Source of the DNA: Rhizophlyctis rosea
Lineage: Eukaryota; Chytridiomycota; Chytridiomycetes; Rhizophlyctidales; Rhizophlyctidaceae
Direction: 5' to 3'
NCBI GenBank assembly: GCA_027596075.1
Contig: JADGJC010000062.1
Coordinates: forward strand, 62,001 to 126,000
Length of the DNA stretch: 64,000 nt
Under the pieces are notes generated by a model. That model was not told the DNA's origin. It made no database searches and saw only the letters and a program-made list of their open reading frames with translations. Every line of letters begins with the position of its first letter. The first letter of the stretch is position 1. Both the position numbers and the translations under genes were made by a program. Positions 31,756 to 42,658 of the stretch are shown here, piece after piece.

Positions 31756-33155
31756 CTAGCCCTCAAATGAAAAAAGCTGGGTCGGGGTCAACTTCACATT
31801 CCCAACCCCCAAAATATCTGCCAACTGCTTTTCATCCGTTTCCAAACCCTTCAACTCTCTGGGTCTCCGCGCCGCAACACTTATTCGCACTACCTTCAGC
31901 GTCCCCCGCCATCGGCCCAACGCCGCCAAGAGATCCTCCACTTTCCAATCTGAAACTGTGCAAAATACCCTTTTCACTTGCTTACTACCAATATTGGAAC
32001 ACAAGTTGCGTAGGGTTGGGCTTGGGACAATGTGGAGAGATAAAGACTTTAGATTGGTCATTTGGGACCACGGTGGCAAGGAAGCGTCAGCGGGATCGAA
32101 CACTTTGTGGGAGTAGATATGCAGCCTTTTGAGGCAGGGCAGGGTTGGTGGAGGGATGGTGCAAAGGATGTTTTGCCAGTCACCCCCGTCGAAAGACATG
32201 CGCGATATGGTAGGTTGTGTCAGGCTTTCCAGCGAGGGAGATGGGGTGGTGATATCGTGTTTTGTCCAGCGCGTACAGTCGCGAATGGTAATGGATTGCA
32301 GTCGCGGCATTGCAGTTGCCAGATGTGGGAAGACAATATTGGATGTGATGGATAGGATTTCGACGAACTTGAATGAGATTTGGGAAGGTAATGTGACGGG
32401 AATGCGGGCGATTGTTGAGTCTGTAACAGTATTTTCACTATTTTCCACGGTAAGAGATGCCAAGGGAGCTTTCTGTAAATGGCTAAGGAAGCGTATGAAG
32501 AGGGTAGACAGGGTGGCATCTTCGATGATGGTTGTGCAGGTGCGAAGTCTTTCCGCTTCTCGACGTTCTGCCGCATTGCTGAAAGCATCCAGTATTGAGT
32601 CCAACGCATGTTGATGTTGAGAGTCGGAGCGGCGGGCAGAAATCCATATGACAAAGTGCTGCAAATTTGATAAATCGATCCGTGCCAGGGCCTTGCATCC
32701 CTCCACGCCGGTTAGGCGGAGACTTCTACAAGATGCCACTCTCAATGGGTCATTGAGAAAATCATCATATGCAAGATGATATCGGGAAGCTTTGGACCGT
32801 GGAACATAATTGACCAGATCCAAGCAACTACCGTCCCGCAACCGGAAGGCCGTAGCACGGAACCTTCTGCAGACCTACGCGGGAACCGGTTTTGAGAAGG
32901 CTTGGAGTGAGCTGCGGGATGCGCTTTGTGCCTTACCTGCGCCAAGAGTATTTCGTAGGGGATACCCGGGTGGAAACGTCCCCGAACGTAAATGGGTGGA
33001 CCCCTCTCCACAGCATATATATTGCATGGCTGGATGTGCTCGAAGATAGCGAACAGAACATGCTCAGGCAGGGAGGTGATGTAGCAGTGCTTTTGTCGTG
33101 CGGATTTTGGTGTGATGAGAGTGACAAGGGCGGAAAAGAGTTGACATAAAACCAT
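31756..33155 (-). CDS. F-box protein with LRR-like repeats, array member 5 (intact)
   Basis: Exon 1 runs 33155-32937 and exon 2 runs 32874-31756, joined in phase 0 at AQ|VCRRFRATAFRLRDGSC, 445 aa. The F-box (CYITSLPEHVLFAIFEHIQP) is preceded by a longer, mildly hydrophobic leader (LCQLFSALVTLITPKSARQK) than in the siblings. Exon 2 keeps the signature CLDLVNYVPRSKASRY, LRR-like units (AMPRLQSITIRDC, TISRMSFDGGDW, LPCLKRLHIYS, MTNLKSLSLHIV) and a C-terminus VEDLLAALGRWRGTLKVVRI. There is no frame break. It is the right-most member of the array. Confidence 0.75.
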
Positions 33156-34017
33156 AATCGAAGTTCTGGGTGAGGTCAGACTGGATTGAAATGTCTGTTG
33201 GCGTCTGCGAGGTACCCACCCAACCGGAGTTCAACCGTTGGAAGCGCTGAAGGAGACAACGGATATACATAAGACTAAGCTTGTTCGACCGATTTGAGAC
33301 GAAGTATGTGCGGCCAAAACGAGGGAAGAAGTTGTTGTAGAGCCTTGCAAGGATGTTGGATTGGAGGCTGCCAGCAAGTCAGATGATAGGGAGGAATCAA
33401 CAAGAAGCAAGATGGTAAACAGATTAAAACCTCTCCACAGACACCTCCTATCAAACCCGACAACAACACCTTGGCACAGAGCCAGGAAAAGGCTTGGCGG
33501 ATGGCTTCGCACTTTTGGCTCTCCTTTCCCTGATTGCTGCGCACGCGCCGGAGGCTTCCCTCCGCTTTCTCCTCCGCGCCTGCAGTGCGGATGTTTGATA
33601 AGTTCCACGTGTGCCAAACTCCCGCCCGCTCTGTATCCGTTTCCATTTTGCATCAAATTTGTAAGCCCCATCTCACAATTTCTGTTACCACTATCATGCA
33701 GCCGGAGGCGATCTCCTCTCTTTCGGATTCCGCAACCCGAAGATAAACGAATCGAATGGCCCAGTGTCCTCCTTCATACCAAACGTCAGTCTGCGCGAGG
33801 TTGTGCGGCGGAAAAAATGACCGTCAAAAAAGTTGGTCACACCAGAACTGTCAAGTCACACAACATTGCCAGCGCCTGTGGCCCGACTTGGGATTGAGCC
33901 ATAAGCATCTTCGCGTCGGCCCTGTCGGGGTTTGCTCCAAAAGTTCCAGCGTAGGTAATGAGTTCGTGCCTCTCTGTCCTGTATCATTGTATTAGGAAAG
34001 CATAGAGTCCCGCAAAC
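33156..34017. other. Intergenic region at the right edge of the F-box array, 0.86 kb
   Basis: Divergent starts flank it. It carries the second copy of a dispersed repeat (33500-33585). Several overlapping open frames have no family resemblance. Confidence 0.45.
33500..33585. repeat. Dispersed repeat, copy 2
   Basis: Contains CCCTGATTGCTGCGCAC followed by GGAGGCTTCCCTCCG, matching 31141-31215 with small differences. The two copies flank array member 5. Confidence 0.65.
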
Positions 34018-35173
34018 ATGGGTGGCATATTGTCGCGTGAGGGTTCTGAAGTGGAGTCAGCCAACAAGGGGGGAAACCACATTCCGCCGGATGTCCTCGA
34101 ACAGATACTAGAAGGAAAGACATGTACACCACTATCGTTGATGGAGTTTCGGGAGTATTTGAGTAAGTTTAACCAAATGTGTTCCCGTCTCATACTCTAT
34201 GCGTCACACGTCGACTAATATACACGATCTCGTCAATTCCAGCAACAACAGAGTTCTCCGAAGAAAACCTGGACGCATACGAATGGTTCCAAGCCTACCG
34301 AAAACGTTTCTACTCCCTCCCACGATCCCAACAATCCCTCTCCCCTCCTCTCTCCTCCCCTGCACACTCAGTTGACCCCTCCCACCAACCCCTTCGCGCT
34401 GAAACCACCGCCGCCCTCTCCCTCTTCTTTTGTGCCTCCGCGCCGCAGGAGGTCAACATACCTCATAAGGTGCAGGAGAAGTTGAGAATAGACTTGCAGA
34501 GTACGACGCACCCAGATGTCTTTGAAGAGGCCATTCGATATGTCGTTGAGTTGATGCGGAGGAGGAACTTGCCCGGTTTTTTGAGGGATGCGAGTAGTAA
34601 TATTGGGAGTTGGAGGGAGATAGCGAAGAGGTGGGTTACGGGGTCAGCGTATGTTGGATTGAGTATCGGGTTTTTGATCCTTTTGGTAAGTTGATCCTTC
34701 CTTTTGATTGTTGCTCACATATCGAGCTCATCCATTTTGGGTCAAAGCTCTATTTCCACCAATCCCGCTGGTACCGCCTCTTCATCCTGCCACCAATCTA
34801 CATGGCCCTCCTCTACTTTCAAACCGCCCAACGACACGTCTGCCTACACTACATGGGTCGTCGACAACGTGAAGTCCTCATTACTGAAACGCCCGGTGAC
34901 AAGAATACCCAAACAACGAAAAGATGTCCCTTCACCGGTGCTAAGGATGTGGAGACGGGGTTTGGCAACGAGAATTGGGAGATGGGAGACCGGACGAAGG
35001 CTGCAAAATTGGTCGGGAGGGTTGTTGGAAGGACGTTCAAGGGGGTTGAGGAGCCAATTGTGGTGTCGGTACAGCAGGCGGTAAAGAGGAGGTACTTGCT
35101 TTGGGCATTGATTGGAGATTTGATTATCGTTGTGGCCGTGCTGGGGATACCGGAGGACATTTGGATGCATTGA
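34018..35173 (+). CDS. RAX1: RGS-domain membrane protein, Rax1-like
   Basis: Three exons: 34018-34162, 34243-34685 and 34748-35173, phases consistent, 337 aa. After a short leader an RGS-like domain spans about residues 30-180. It starts at IPPDVLEQILEGKTCTPLSL with MEFREYLS and continues SEENLDAYEWFQAYRKRFY. Its second part is IPHKVQEKLRIDLQSTTHPDV, then EAIRYVVELMRRRNLPGFLR. Membrane helices follow (AYVGLSIGFLILLLYF and WYRLFILPPIYMALLYF), then a Cys/Lys-rich loop (GRRQREVL) and a last helix (YLLWALIGDLIIVVAVLGI). This layout matches fungal Rax1, which marks bud sites or polarity in yeast. Rax1 RGS domains are divergent, so GTPase-activating function is not assured. Confidence 0.8.
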
Positions 35174-35737
35174 GAACCACCTTGTTGCTGGTATGTTCGT
35201 GCGTGGACGATCAGGGAACATCAGGATTGTGGTGGACATGTGAGGTATGTACCGCTATTCAACAAAAAAGATAGCTCCATAGAAACTACATATTACAAAT
35301 CTTGGCGCTTCATCCAAATAGTGAGATGATGAAGCGTCGGCTGTGTATATTACATTACTCTAAAACAGTCATAAACCAAATGCCATCCTGTTTTGCTCTC
35401 TGTACACACCCGTTTGAATGTGTGCCGCGACATTAGACTGCCGAGCCTACCATATTTTGCAGTGTTGGGCTGCATGGGAAGCGCTCTGATAGATGTCAAC
35501 TTGACTTTTGGAGTCGTCCTTAATTGCATGACTATTAGTATTTGTACATTGTGGAAGACAGGGTCACAAGTATCGTTGTGGTATCGTTGTGGGTCGCGAC
35601 TCGCGTGACTCCTCTCATTGGCTATGTGTTCCTGGTCACTATCTTCGTTATTTGCCGCACTCCTCCCGCATGTCATAGCAGCTTGCCTTCCCGATCTGGG
35701 ATAGCCTCCCCGCCCAATCTCAGAGCTGCAACTGCCC
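35174..35737. other. Convergent intergenic region, 0.56 kb
   Basis: Between the Rax1-like gene and the broken Cys-rich gene. I see no coding sequence. Confidence 0.45.
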
Positions 35738-36400
35738 CTAACCTCTATCGGTGGATGTGTGCGCCGGAGGCACAGATTGAACGAGTTGCTGCAGAGGCGG
35801 GACCAACACGACCGCCCGAGCGTTCCCATCAGTCTCCGGTGCAGCAGTCGTCATTGTCGCTCCTTCATTTCCCCCGGTAGTCACAACTCCAACCGTAGCG
35901 GTTGGTACATGCGCTCCTCCCTCCGTAAATGTCGGAATCCCATTCCGTCGTCTTCCACAGAGCTTCACCCCCTTGTGCACCCACTTATCTCTCTTCCTCA
36001 CCAAAGTTGGCTGCCCAAACCCCGCTCCAATAAATATCGCACCAATATACAGCACACTCAGTCCCACCCCGAGTGCAACAATGACTATGATCGCCAGCCA
36101 TTTGATGGCAACCGCAGTCGTGCTGCTGCTGGATTGGGAGGATGTGGGGTCTTTTGTTGATGAGGGTGGGGACCTGTTCGTTGATGTGAAGGATGTTTTG
36201 CAGACACCGGTGATGGAGGAACAGTACGTTCTTGTTGATGGGGAGGAGGATGGGCTGCATCCAGTGGAGTATCGTTCCTGTGGACTTTTGGGGGACGCAA
36301 TTCCCGATCCAGTTGGCGTGGTTGTCGCCCATGCCGTTGAGGGTTACGGGGTTTTGGCAGTATGTGCCTGGTCCGCAGTGGTAGCTGGGAATTGTTAGGG
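35738..36400 (-). pseudogene. Cys-rich single-pass membrane protein, copy A (frameshifted)
   Basis: The minus strand encodes an extracellular-type module YHCGPGTYCQNPVTLNG, GDNHANWIGNCVPQK, then in another frame a Ser/Thr-rich stalk with YCSSITGVCKTS. One membrane helix (WLAIIVIVALGVGLSVLYIG) and a cytosolic tail (VRKRDKWVHKGVKLCG) follow, ending at 35738. Against copy B (40480-41150), copy A lacks 8 nt near 36270-36285 (AACGATACTCC versus AACGACCTGTATATACTCG), which breaks the frame. A splice acceptor (ATTCCCAG) precedes the cysteine module, so an upstream exon is expected; a related block occurs near 36480-36600. The function is unknown; the build suggests a surface protein. Confidence 0.6.
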
Positions 36401-37383
36401 TTGCAGATTGTCAGTGAGATGCGGGCGATCAGTCACGTTCAATATGGACAACAGAACTGGGGCAAACAACATCTCATCCCTTACTTTTTTGCGTACATGT
36501 TCAACTATTGTGCTCACGTACAACTGAACGGAAACGCAGCAAAAGGAAGCTGAATGGCGTCCGGGATTTTGAGCTGGATTTTTTCCTGGAATTTCCCACA
36601 CAAGGACCCTTCGACCTGCGGATAGTATGCCCAAATTTGGACTAAATACTTGGGCCCCAGCCAGAACTTCCGGAGGTGGGCCAACTTGGTGGTTGCCCGT
36701 GCCGGTTGCCCACCAGCCACGAAATGGAGGGCTGGAGCCTGGAGTGTGCCATGCAAATGGGGGAACCTCGACGCTCGCCCTTCACGACGTTCACGCAAAC
36801 TAGCGCAAATCTTTGCGGAAGCGGAAAGCGTGCTTGAGCCCGTTCCCAGTGTGGTGGTCAAGTCTCTAGTCTAGGTACTTAGGTAACTCCTTAGAACTCC
36901 AGCGCGTCCTGTTCACGTCCAGCTAAAGTGCTGCCACAGTAACCCACTCAGTCAAATCAAAGGCTTTTTGGAGCAGTGACGGTGAGGAACGATTACAACA
37001 TCGAAATACGTTTTGACTCCCGAGTCGGAGCTTTTGATCGATCCCATGGGTAAGAACAGCTATACAATCCCAATTAACCTTATCTCTTATTCATCGCCAA
37101 CACATCATCCTGTAGATACATCATTAGAAGAGTTAGCCGCAAGGTACCACGAACTTGATGAAGCACAGAGTTTCATATCCTGCAATGCCAATCCCAATTC
37201 CTTTCCCATTCTGTCCACTCTCCTCGACATTTTTCCGAACCGCAATACCTTATCTGGAGGGCCAAGTTCTTCCTGGGCTGACTTTGCGGGATCATTCCGG
37301 CCTCCACGGAATGGTAATTCCGTGGAGCCGGTTGGGGTTAGGTAATTCCACAAACATTGAGGGATCTGGTTCTTCGGTCAGAT
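36401..37383. other. Upstream region of copy A and of the TPR gene, 1.0 kb
   Basis: The block 36480-36600 resembles 41225-41330 upstream of copy B, probably shared first-exon or promoter DNA. An open frame at 37049-37345 (+) could be a first exon of the TPR gene but has no clear splice. Confidence 0.4.
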
Positions 37384-39244
37384 ATGTTTGACGATTTTGC
37401 TTCAACCTATAATGAAGATGTCGAGCCCAGGAGTACAACCCCAACATCAGAAACCTTTCATTCTGAACCTGACCCCTACAAGATTTATATAGATGACTCG
37501 ATAGACTGGACAAATCATGCGCCTTTGGTGGGAGTTCGGTTCTCCTTCTTTCAAACCTTCATTGATCAATGTGGTGGACGCTTCAAGCTTGAGTACAAGA
37601 CAACAGCGGATTTTTGCCACCAATTTGTCATACCGCAAACAAGTTCGGATATGTGCTCCATTTGCCAACTCCAATCCCGAATCCGTCCGGACAACGTCGG
37701 TAGACCAACATGGTTCGTCAGTCATACATGGAACTACAACTTTCTAGATGTCTTCGATGCCCTACGCATATTCTTCGACGAAAACAGTCTGGGAGACCCC
37801 ATCATCTGGTTCGACCTTTTCTCCCCTCCCCCAACACCAACGCATCGCCGTAAATCCCGACTGGCTAAAGAAAGTTTTCAGCAAAACCATATCATCCATC
37901 GGCAACGTCGTCATGGTCTCCAGTCCCAGAGATTCCCCCGAAACCCTCAACCGTGCTTGGTGCGTCTTCGAACTCTACCTTTGCGCCTCCACCCAATCAA
38001 CCTTCCGAATCGCTTTACCCCCTACTCAGAATGCCTTCATGCGGCGAGCGACGGCCTGGGATCCCAACGCCTTCTTTGACATCATTGCGTCCATTAGAAC
38101 AGAGAATAGTAAAGCGACCTTCCAGACCGATCGTGAAGCTATCCACACTGCCATCAGGGAGACCATTGGATTTGGTGCATTGGATCAAATGGTGATCACA
38201 CTTCTCTTTGATCAGATGGAGCGGCATATTTATAGTAATATTGATGAAGTTACCGAGAGGGGTGGCGAATGGTCCCGAGCCATGTGGTTGAAGTGCTTGG
38301 GTGATCTGCATCTTAAACGGGGACTGTATGATCAAGCGGAAGTTGCGATGCTGAAGTGCATGGAAGTTTGGAAAGGCGTGGAGGAAGCGGAGGAGGAAGA
38401 CTTCTTATCTTGTTACTGTAACTTTGGCAGGCTGAGGAAGCGTCAAGGCAGGGTGGCGGAGGCAGAACAGATCTTTAGGGAGTGTTATGACAGGGCGGGG
38501 AAAGCATTAGGGAAGACGCATCCGGATACCCTATCGTATTTACGCAACCTTGCATCCTCGCTGTTAGACCAGTCCAAACACGTTGAAGCTGATCCGTTTG
38601 TCTAGGAATGCTACCGGGGGCGGGTGAAAGTTCTCGGAGTGGGTCACGAAGACACGCTTATCGCCCACTCTCATGTCGCGGACCTTCTTCAATATCAGGG
38701 CAAATCAACTGAAGCGGCTTCGTTGTTCGCTGAGCTCGAAAGCAAGTTTCTACGCACTTTGGGATCGGATCATCCACATACGTTTTTCATTTCGCGACGG
38801 CTTGCGGCGTTTTGTCGAAAGGTGGGATGGCTCAAGGAGGAGCAACATTATCGCGTTGACTGTCTGAAGAAAGCTAAGCGCATGTTTGGAGCTGATCACA
38901 TCCATACATGTGAAGCTATGAGTTCCCTCGCTTGGGTGTATGATCGTCGGGGCAAATATGAGGAGGCGCGGATGCTATGTGAAGAGTGTTGGGAAAGGAA
39001 TGTGCGGGTTCGAAGGAAGGATCATCCCGATACGATTGCGTCAGTCCATCATGTTGCGCAGAGTTACCAACGGCAGGGAAGGCGGGATGAGGCGGCAGTA
39101 TGGTACGTAGATAGCATCAAACGGGCGAAGCGCGTGTTTGGAGAGGATGATCCAAGGACTCGCCAGTACCTTAGTGATTTGGCAAGGCTGCGGAAGGGGA
39201 AAAGGCAGGGAGGGAAGCAGAGTAGGCGGCAAAATCGGCGCTGA
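37384..39244 (+). pseudogene. TPR protein with N-terminal 'VSHTWNYNFLDV' domain, broken by a frameshift and a TAG
   Basis: The N-terminal domain has a recognisable core: WFVSHTWNYNFLDVFDALRI, then DPIIWFDLFS, VFSKTISSIGNVVMVSSP and LNRAWCVFELYLC. It occurs in chytrids, oomycetes and algae ahead of TPR arrays and is often annotated as kinesin-light-chain-like. Kinesin-light-chain-like TPR units follow, such as AMWLKCLGDLHLKRGLYDQA, then KTHPDTLSYLRNLASSLLD, GSDHPHTFFISRRLA, GADHIHTCEAMSSLAWVYD and KDHPDTIASVHHVAQSYQRQ. Two lesions are visible. One is a one-base shift within the C-run at 37815-37832, between DLFS and QHQRIAVNPDW. The other is an in-frame TAG at 38603-38605, after which the same frame resumes with ECYRGRVKVLG to a stop at 39242-39244. 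The domain order is otherwise full length. TPR arrays bind proteins; no target is known. Confidence 0.65.
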
Positions 39245-40479
39245 TGGCCTGCGGCCTTTGAACGAAATTTGGAAAGGGGGGCGGAAGGAGATAATTTCTA
39301 GCAATACTTGGAAAGCAGGGAAGCAGGTTGGGCACGCAAAACGGGGTGATGGTGAGGGGACATTGCAAGGGGCATTGGGAGGATTACATTCAGAGGAGAC
39401 AATACATAGACTGTGGGATGGAGTATTGAAAAAGCGGGAAGCGGATGGCGCAGCGAAAACGGCCTTCTCAGCATGACGAGGAGCTGGTGGCGGGAATGTT
39501 GAATCTCACGAGTAAGGCACGGCGCACGACGCAGATTGGAGACCAAATCGCATGTACTGACCATAAGTTACATATCCACAAATGTAAATATACCCCTATT
39601 AAACTAATGATTATGATAACATCGGACGGCGCCCTTGTCTTGCCGCAGAGGTTTTTGTGCCATGAAGTGCTCATGAGAGCACCATGTAATCGAGGAGACT
39701 CCTACTACTTCTTCCAAATCAGTTCGTATCCCCCTTCAAACCTTGCACATCACCTTCGAATAAGGACCTACTGACAAGAAGACAGGCACTCCAGCTTCTT
39801 GTCAATACCTCTTGCAGCATGCCGAGCCGCGAAGACTTTAGGCAATTGGCTCGCGCCCGCCCTGAAGCATGCATCAACACCCATTCCTCTGGCTCGCGCT
39901 AGTCTAACCTTCCCAAACTTACCGAGCGGCCTGCACCAAACCCTTCGCCTTTTACAACTGCGTACGGGAGGATGAAACGAGCGCTACATATTGGGCTTGT
40001 TGGTTGATGAGACTTCTCCCCCATGTGCAATAGAGCGTGAACGGTCAAAAGGTCTTTTTGACACGACCTTGAAGATCTCAATGGAAGAGATCGCATATTA
40101 CAAGTCGGGGTGGTGGTTTGCGCATGCCAACCCCAATGTGAGTTTCTCGCCCGAATTTGGTGCGAGGGTGGTGCGAGGTGATTTGGAGCAGGGGGTCGCG
40201 CGAATGTGAGCTAATGTGCAAGAAGCGGTTTTTGCTCAGGAAGGATTGGGTGCATTCGGCCACCAGGTGAGCAACCTCGCGGGTCCCTTCTAACAAACAA
40301 ATGATTAACTACATCATGATGCTGCTCGTTCACGATGACGTTGCATTTCTTCCTGTCGACTCTCGCTGGTCAACCTGCCGGGACATCTCTGTAGCGTTAC
40401 ACTCGAACATGGCATCCGATCCAGACCAACAGGATATACAGCTCCACTTCGTACAGTTTGACTAAAGCTGCACCCACAC
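39245..40479. other. Gene-poor stretch, 1.2 kb
   Basis: No open frame here has a recognisable domain. Confidence 0.45.
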
Positions 40480-41150
40480 TTATGTTCTATCCAGTAGATG
40501 TGTGGGCCGGAGGGACGCATTGAAATGACATGCTGCAGAGGTATGAGCAGAACTTCCACCGAAAGCGTTCCTGTCATGGCGGACGGAAAACTCAGTCCTC
40601 CGCTTCTCCCCGGTAGCTACGATTCCCACCATAGCGGGCGGTACATGCGCTCTTCCCTTGGTAGAGGTAGACGCTGGGATACCTTCATCACCTTCCACAC
40701 AACTTCCGCCTCTGCCGCACCCACTTATCCCTCTTCCTCACCAGAGTGCTGCCCAAATGTCGCCCCAATGAACATGGCCCCAATCTAAGGTGTAATCACG
40801 CTCACCCCGATGGAAACAAAGGCGATGACCGCCAACCACTTGATCTCCAGCGTGGTTGTGCCTCTGGAAAGGGAGGTTGTAGGGTCTTTGGTCGATGGTG
40901 TTGGTGATGATCCGTTCGTTGATGTGGAGGATGTTTCACAGACACCCGTGATGGAGGAACAGTAGGTTTTTGTTGATGGGGAGGTGGATGGACTGCATTC
41001 GGTCGAGTATATACAGGTCGTTCCCGGGGACTTCTGGGGGACGCAATTCCCAACCCAGTTGGCGTGGTTGTCACCTATGCCGTTAAGGGTTACGGGGTTT
41101 TGGCAGTATGTGCCTAGTCCGCAGTCGTAGCTACGGTTTGCGGAGTGGAG
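40480..41150 (-). pseudogene. Cys-rich single-pass membrane protein, copy B (stop and frame breaks)
   Basis: This is homologous to copy A at 35738-36400. Here the module YDCGLGTYCQNPVTLNG, GDNHANWVGNCVPQK reads straight into the Ser/Thr-rich stalk (YSTECSPSTSPSTKTYCSS and GVCETSSTSTNGSS) and the membrane helix start (IKWLAVIAFVSIGVSVI). A TAG then interrupts the helix near 40788. The rest of the helix and tail (IGAMFIGATFG, then KRDKWVRQRRKLCG) lie in shifted frames, and the end resembles copy A's Val/Thr-rich tail. So copy B preserves what copy A lost and is damaged where copy A is intact. Confidence 0.6.
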
Positions 41151-42181
41151 ATGCGTCAGTATGAGGCGGCGTTCGATTGTGTGAAATTTAGAAGAGATTG
41201 AAAAGAAAGGGGGATAGGGATCCCATTACTTACTTCTGGGTACATGTTACGTTTTGCGCACGTATGACTGGATGGAAACACGGCAGAAGGAAAAGGAATA
41301 GGATCCAAGATGTTGAGCTGGATTGTTGGCTTTGCATAATTATCTATGATGCGTTCTTGTTTGTTCGTGTTGCAGAACCAGCACCAAACCTGGAAACTCT
41401 CCATTAGATGGCTTTGCCGTGTACATTTATATTTCAAGTTGAACCTGGCCCCCCTATCATTCGAAGTATCACATGTGGCTATGTTGGAACGTGTTTCCAG
41501 CAATTTTGCCATGCATGCCCTCTCATCAATCGAAGGCACCCTCCATCCCATCTCCCATTTTGGAATGTTACTTGCTGCGATATTTGATGGGACGGCTTGC
41601 CACCGACTGCCCGCTGCAGTCGAAGTCTGCGCATTTTTGAAAACAGAAGGAGGTTTCTTTGACTTTCGGTGGACTTTCGTGGTCCACAGTGCACACTTTG
41701 GTGCACGCCCAGCTACGCCCGAGACGCCCAGCAGGACACTCGCCCTGCTTGCCCCTTTCCCACGCATGTCCGAAAGTCTTGGACGAAAGGACTCTCCCCA
41801 ACTCTTCCACAGAAACCTTTTGGACGCAGATGTACATCTGGGGCTTGCCAATAAGGTATGGAGGATGATGGCTATGATAGCAGGAAAGAAGTCTCGGACA
41901 AGTCACCAAAGCTCAACGACTTCAACGATTCCCCTGGAACCTGGCGAAATCAAGTGCGGATTTTTCAAGACTGTGAAGGCCAACCCGAAACCGTTTACCT
42001 AAGATATAGCGGCTTCTGCTGAGCGATCCACAACGCATGGACGGAGTACAACATTGCCTGCCCTTACGGACTACCCCACCTTTTCATTGGCGGATTACTC
42101 CATTTTACATCTTGCATTTTCATGCTCAAAACATATTAGTCATATTTCGTAGGCCCCTCATCAACGTTCAATTACACATGT
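41151..42181. other. Gene-poor stretch, 1.0 kb
   Basis: Its left end (41225-41330) matches the upstream block of copy A. Long open frames on both strands (41156-41851 -, 41346-42002 +) overlap each other and show no domain, so neither is called. Confidence 0.4.
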
Positions 42182-42658
42182 TCAGGAAAGAGTTGCCAGA
42201 CCGGATGCGTAAAACCTCTTAGCCTCGTCATCCATGGCAGTCTTTCCCTGTAGGATAAGCTCATCGGCAGTGTCAGGGGGAGTGGTTGCGAGAGCGATGG
42301 GTTTAGAACCGGCGTGAGTGATTAGGTAGTCTGGTTGTCCGGATAAGGCTCTTCGTCCCGTAGCAGTGTCTTCGGAGATGTTGGTGCCCCAGTTGCCCTT
42401 TTCGGTGTATGAGCGAAGCTTGGCATGGAATTCTGGTTGCTTTAGGATGGCGAGAATGAACATGTCGATGTATGTACGATGGTTTGCGTTGGAGGTTATT
42501 GGCCATATTTTGATTAGTGATTTGAGAGTGTCGATTGGTGAGAGTTCACAAGGGTGAGAAAGGGACAATTCCAACAGAAGTGGTTGCAGCGCAGTGAGCA
42601 TGAGCTTACTTAGCCAAGGATCGACCTTCCTCTCCTGCCCACCTCTTCCAGCTCCCAT
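42182..42658 (-). CDS. Hypothetical protein, 158 aa
   Basis: A single ATG frame begins MGAGRGGQERKVDPWLSKLM and ends FYASGLATLS. The centre is helical (LSPIDTLKSLIKIWPIT, TYIDMFILAILKQPEF). The segment ALSGQPDYLITHAGSKPIAL loosely recalls the D-x(n)-ExK edge of PD-(D/E)XK nuclease-like domains, but the E-x-K position is not conserved, so no activity is claimed. Its length suggests it could be a truncated copy of a larger protein. Confidence 0.4.
   Translation of the reverse strand: MGAGRGGQERKVDPWLSKLMLTALQPLLLELSLSHPCELSPIDTLKSLIKIWPITSNANHRTYIDMFILAILKQPEFHAKLRSYTEKGNWGTNISEDTATGRRALSGQPDYLITHAGSKPIALATTPPDTADELILQGKTAMDDEAKRFYASGLATLS

Noticed and set aside
39138..39476. Plus-strand frame overlapping the end of the TPR gene
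   Set aside because: It is Gly/Lys/Arg-rich, reads the other frame of the basic TPR tail and continues into non-coding DNA.
41156..42002. Two long overlapping frames on opposite strands
   Set aside because: Neither has a recognisable domain and they shadow each other. The left end is explained by duplication with the 36.5-kb region.
42182..42658. PD-(D/E)XK nuclease call for the 158-aa protein
   Set aside because: Only a short loop resembles the fold edge and the ExK lysine position is absent, so I left it as hypothetical.
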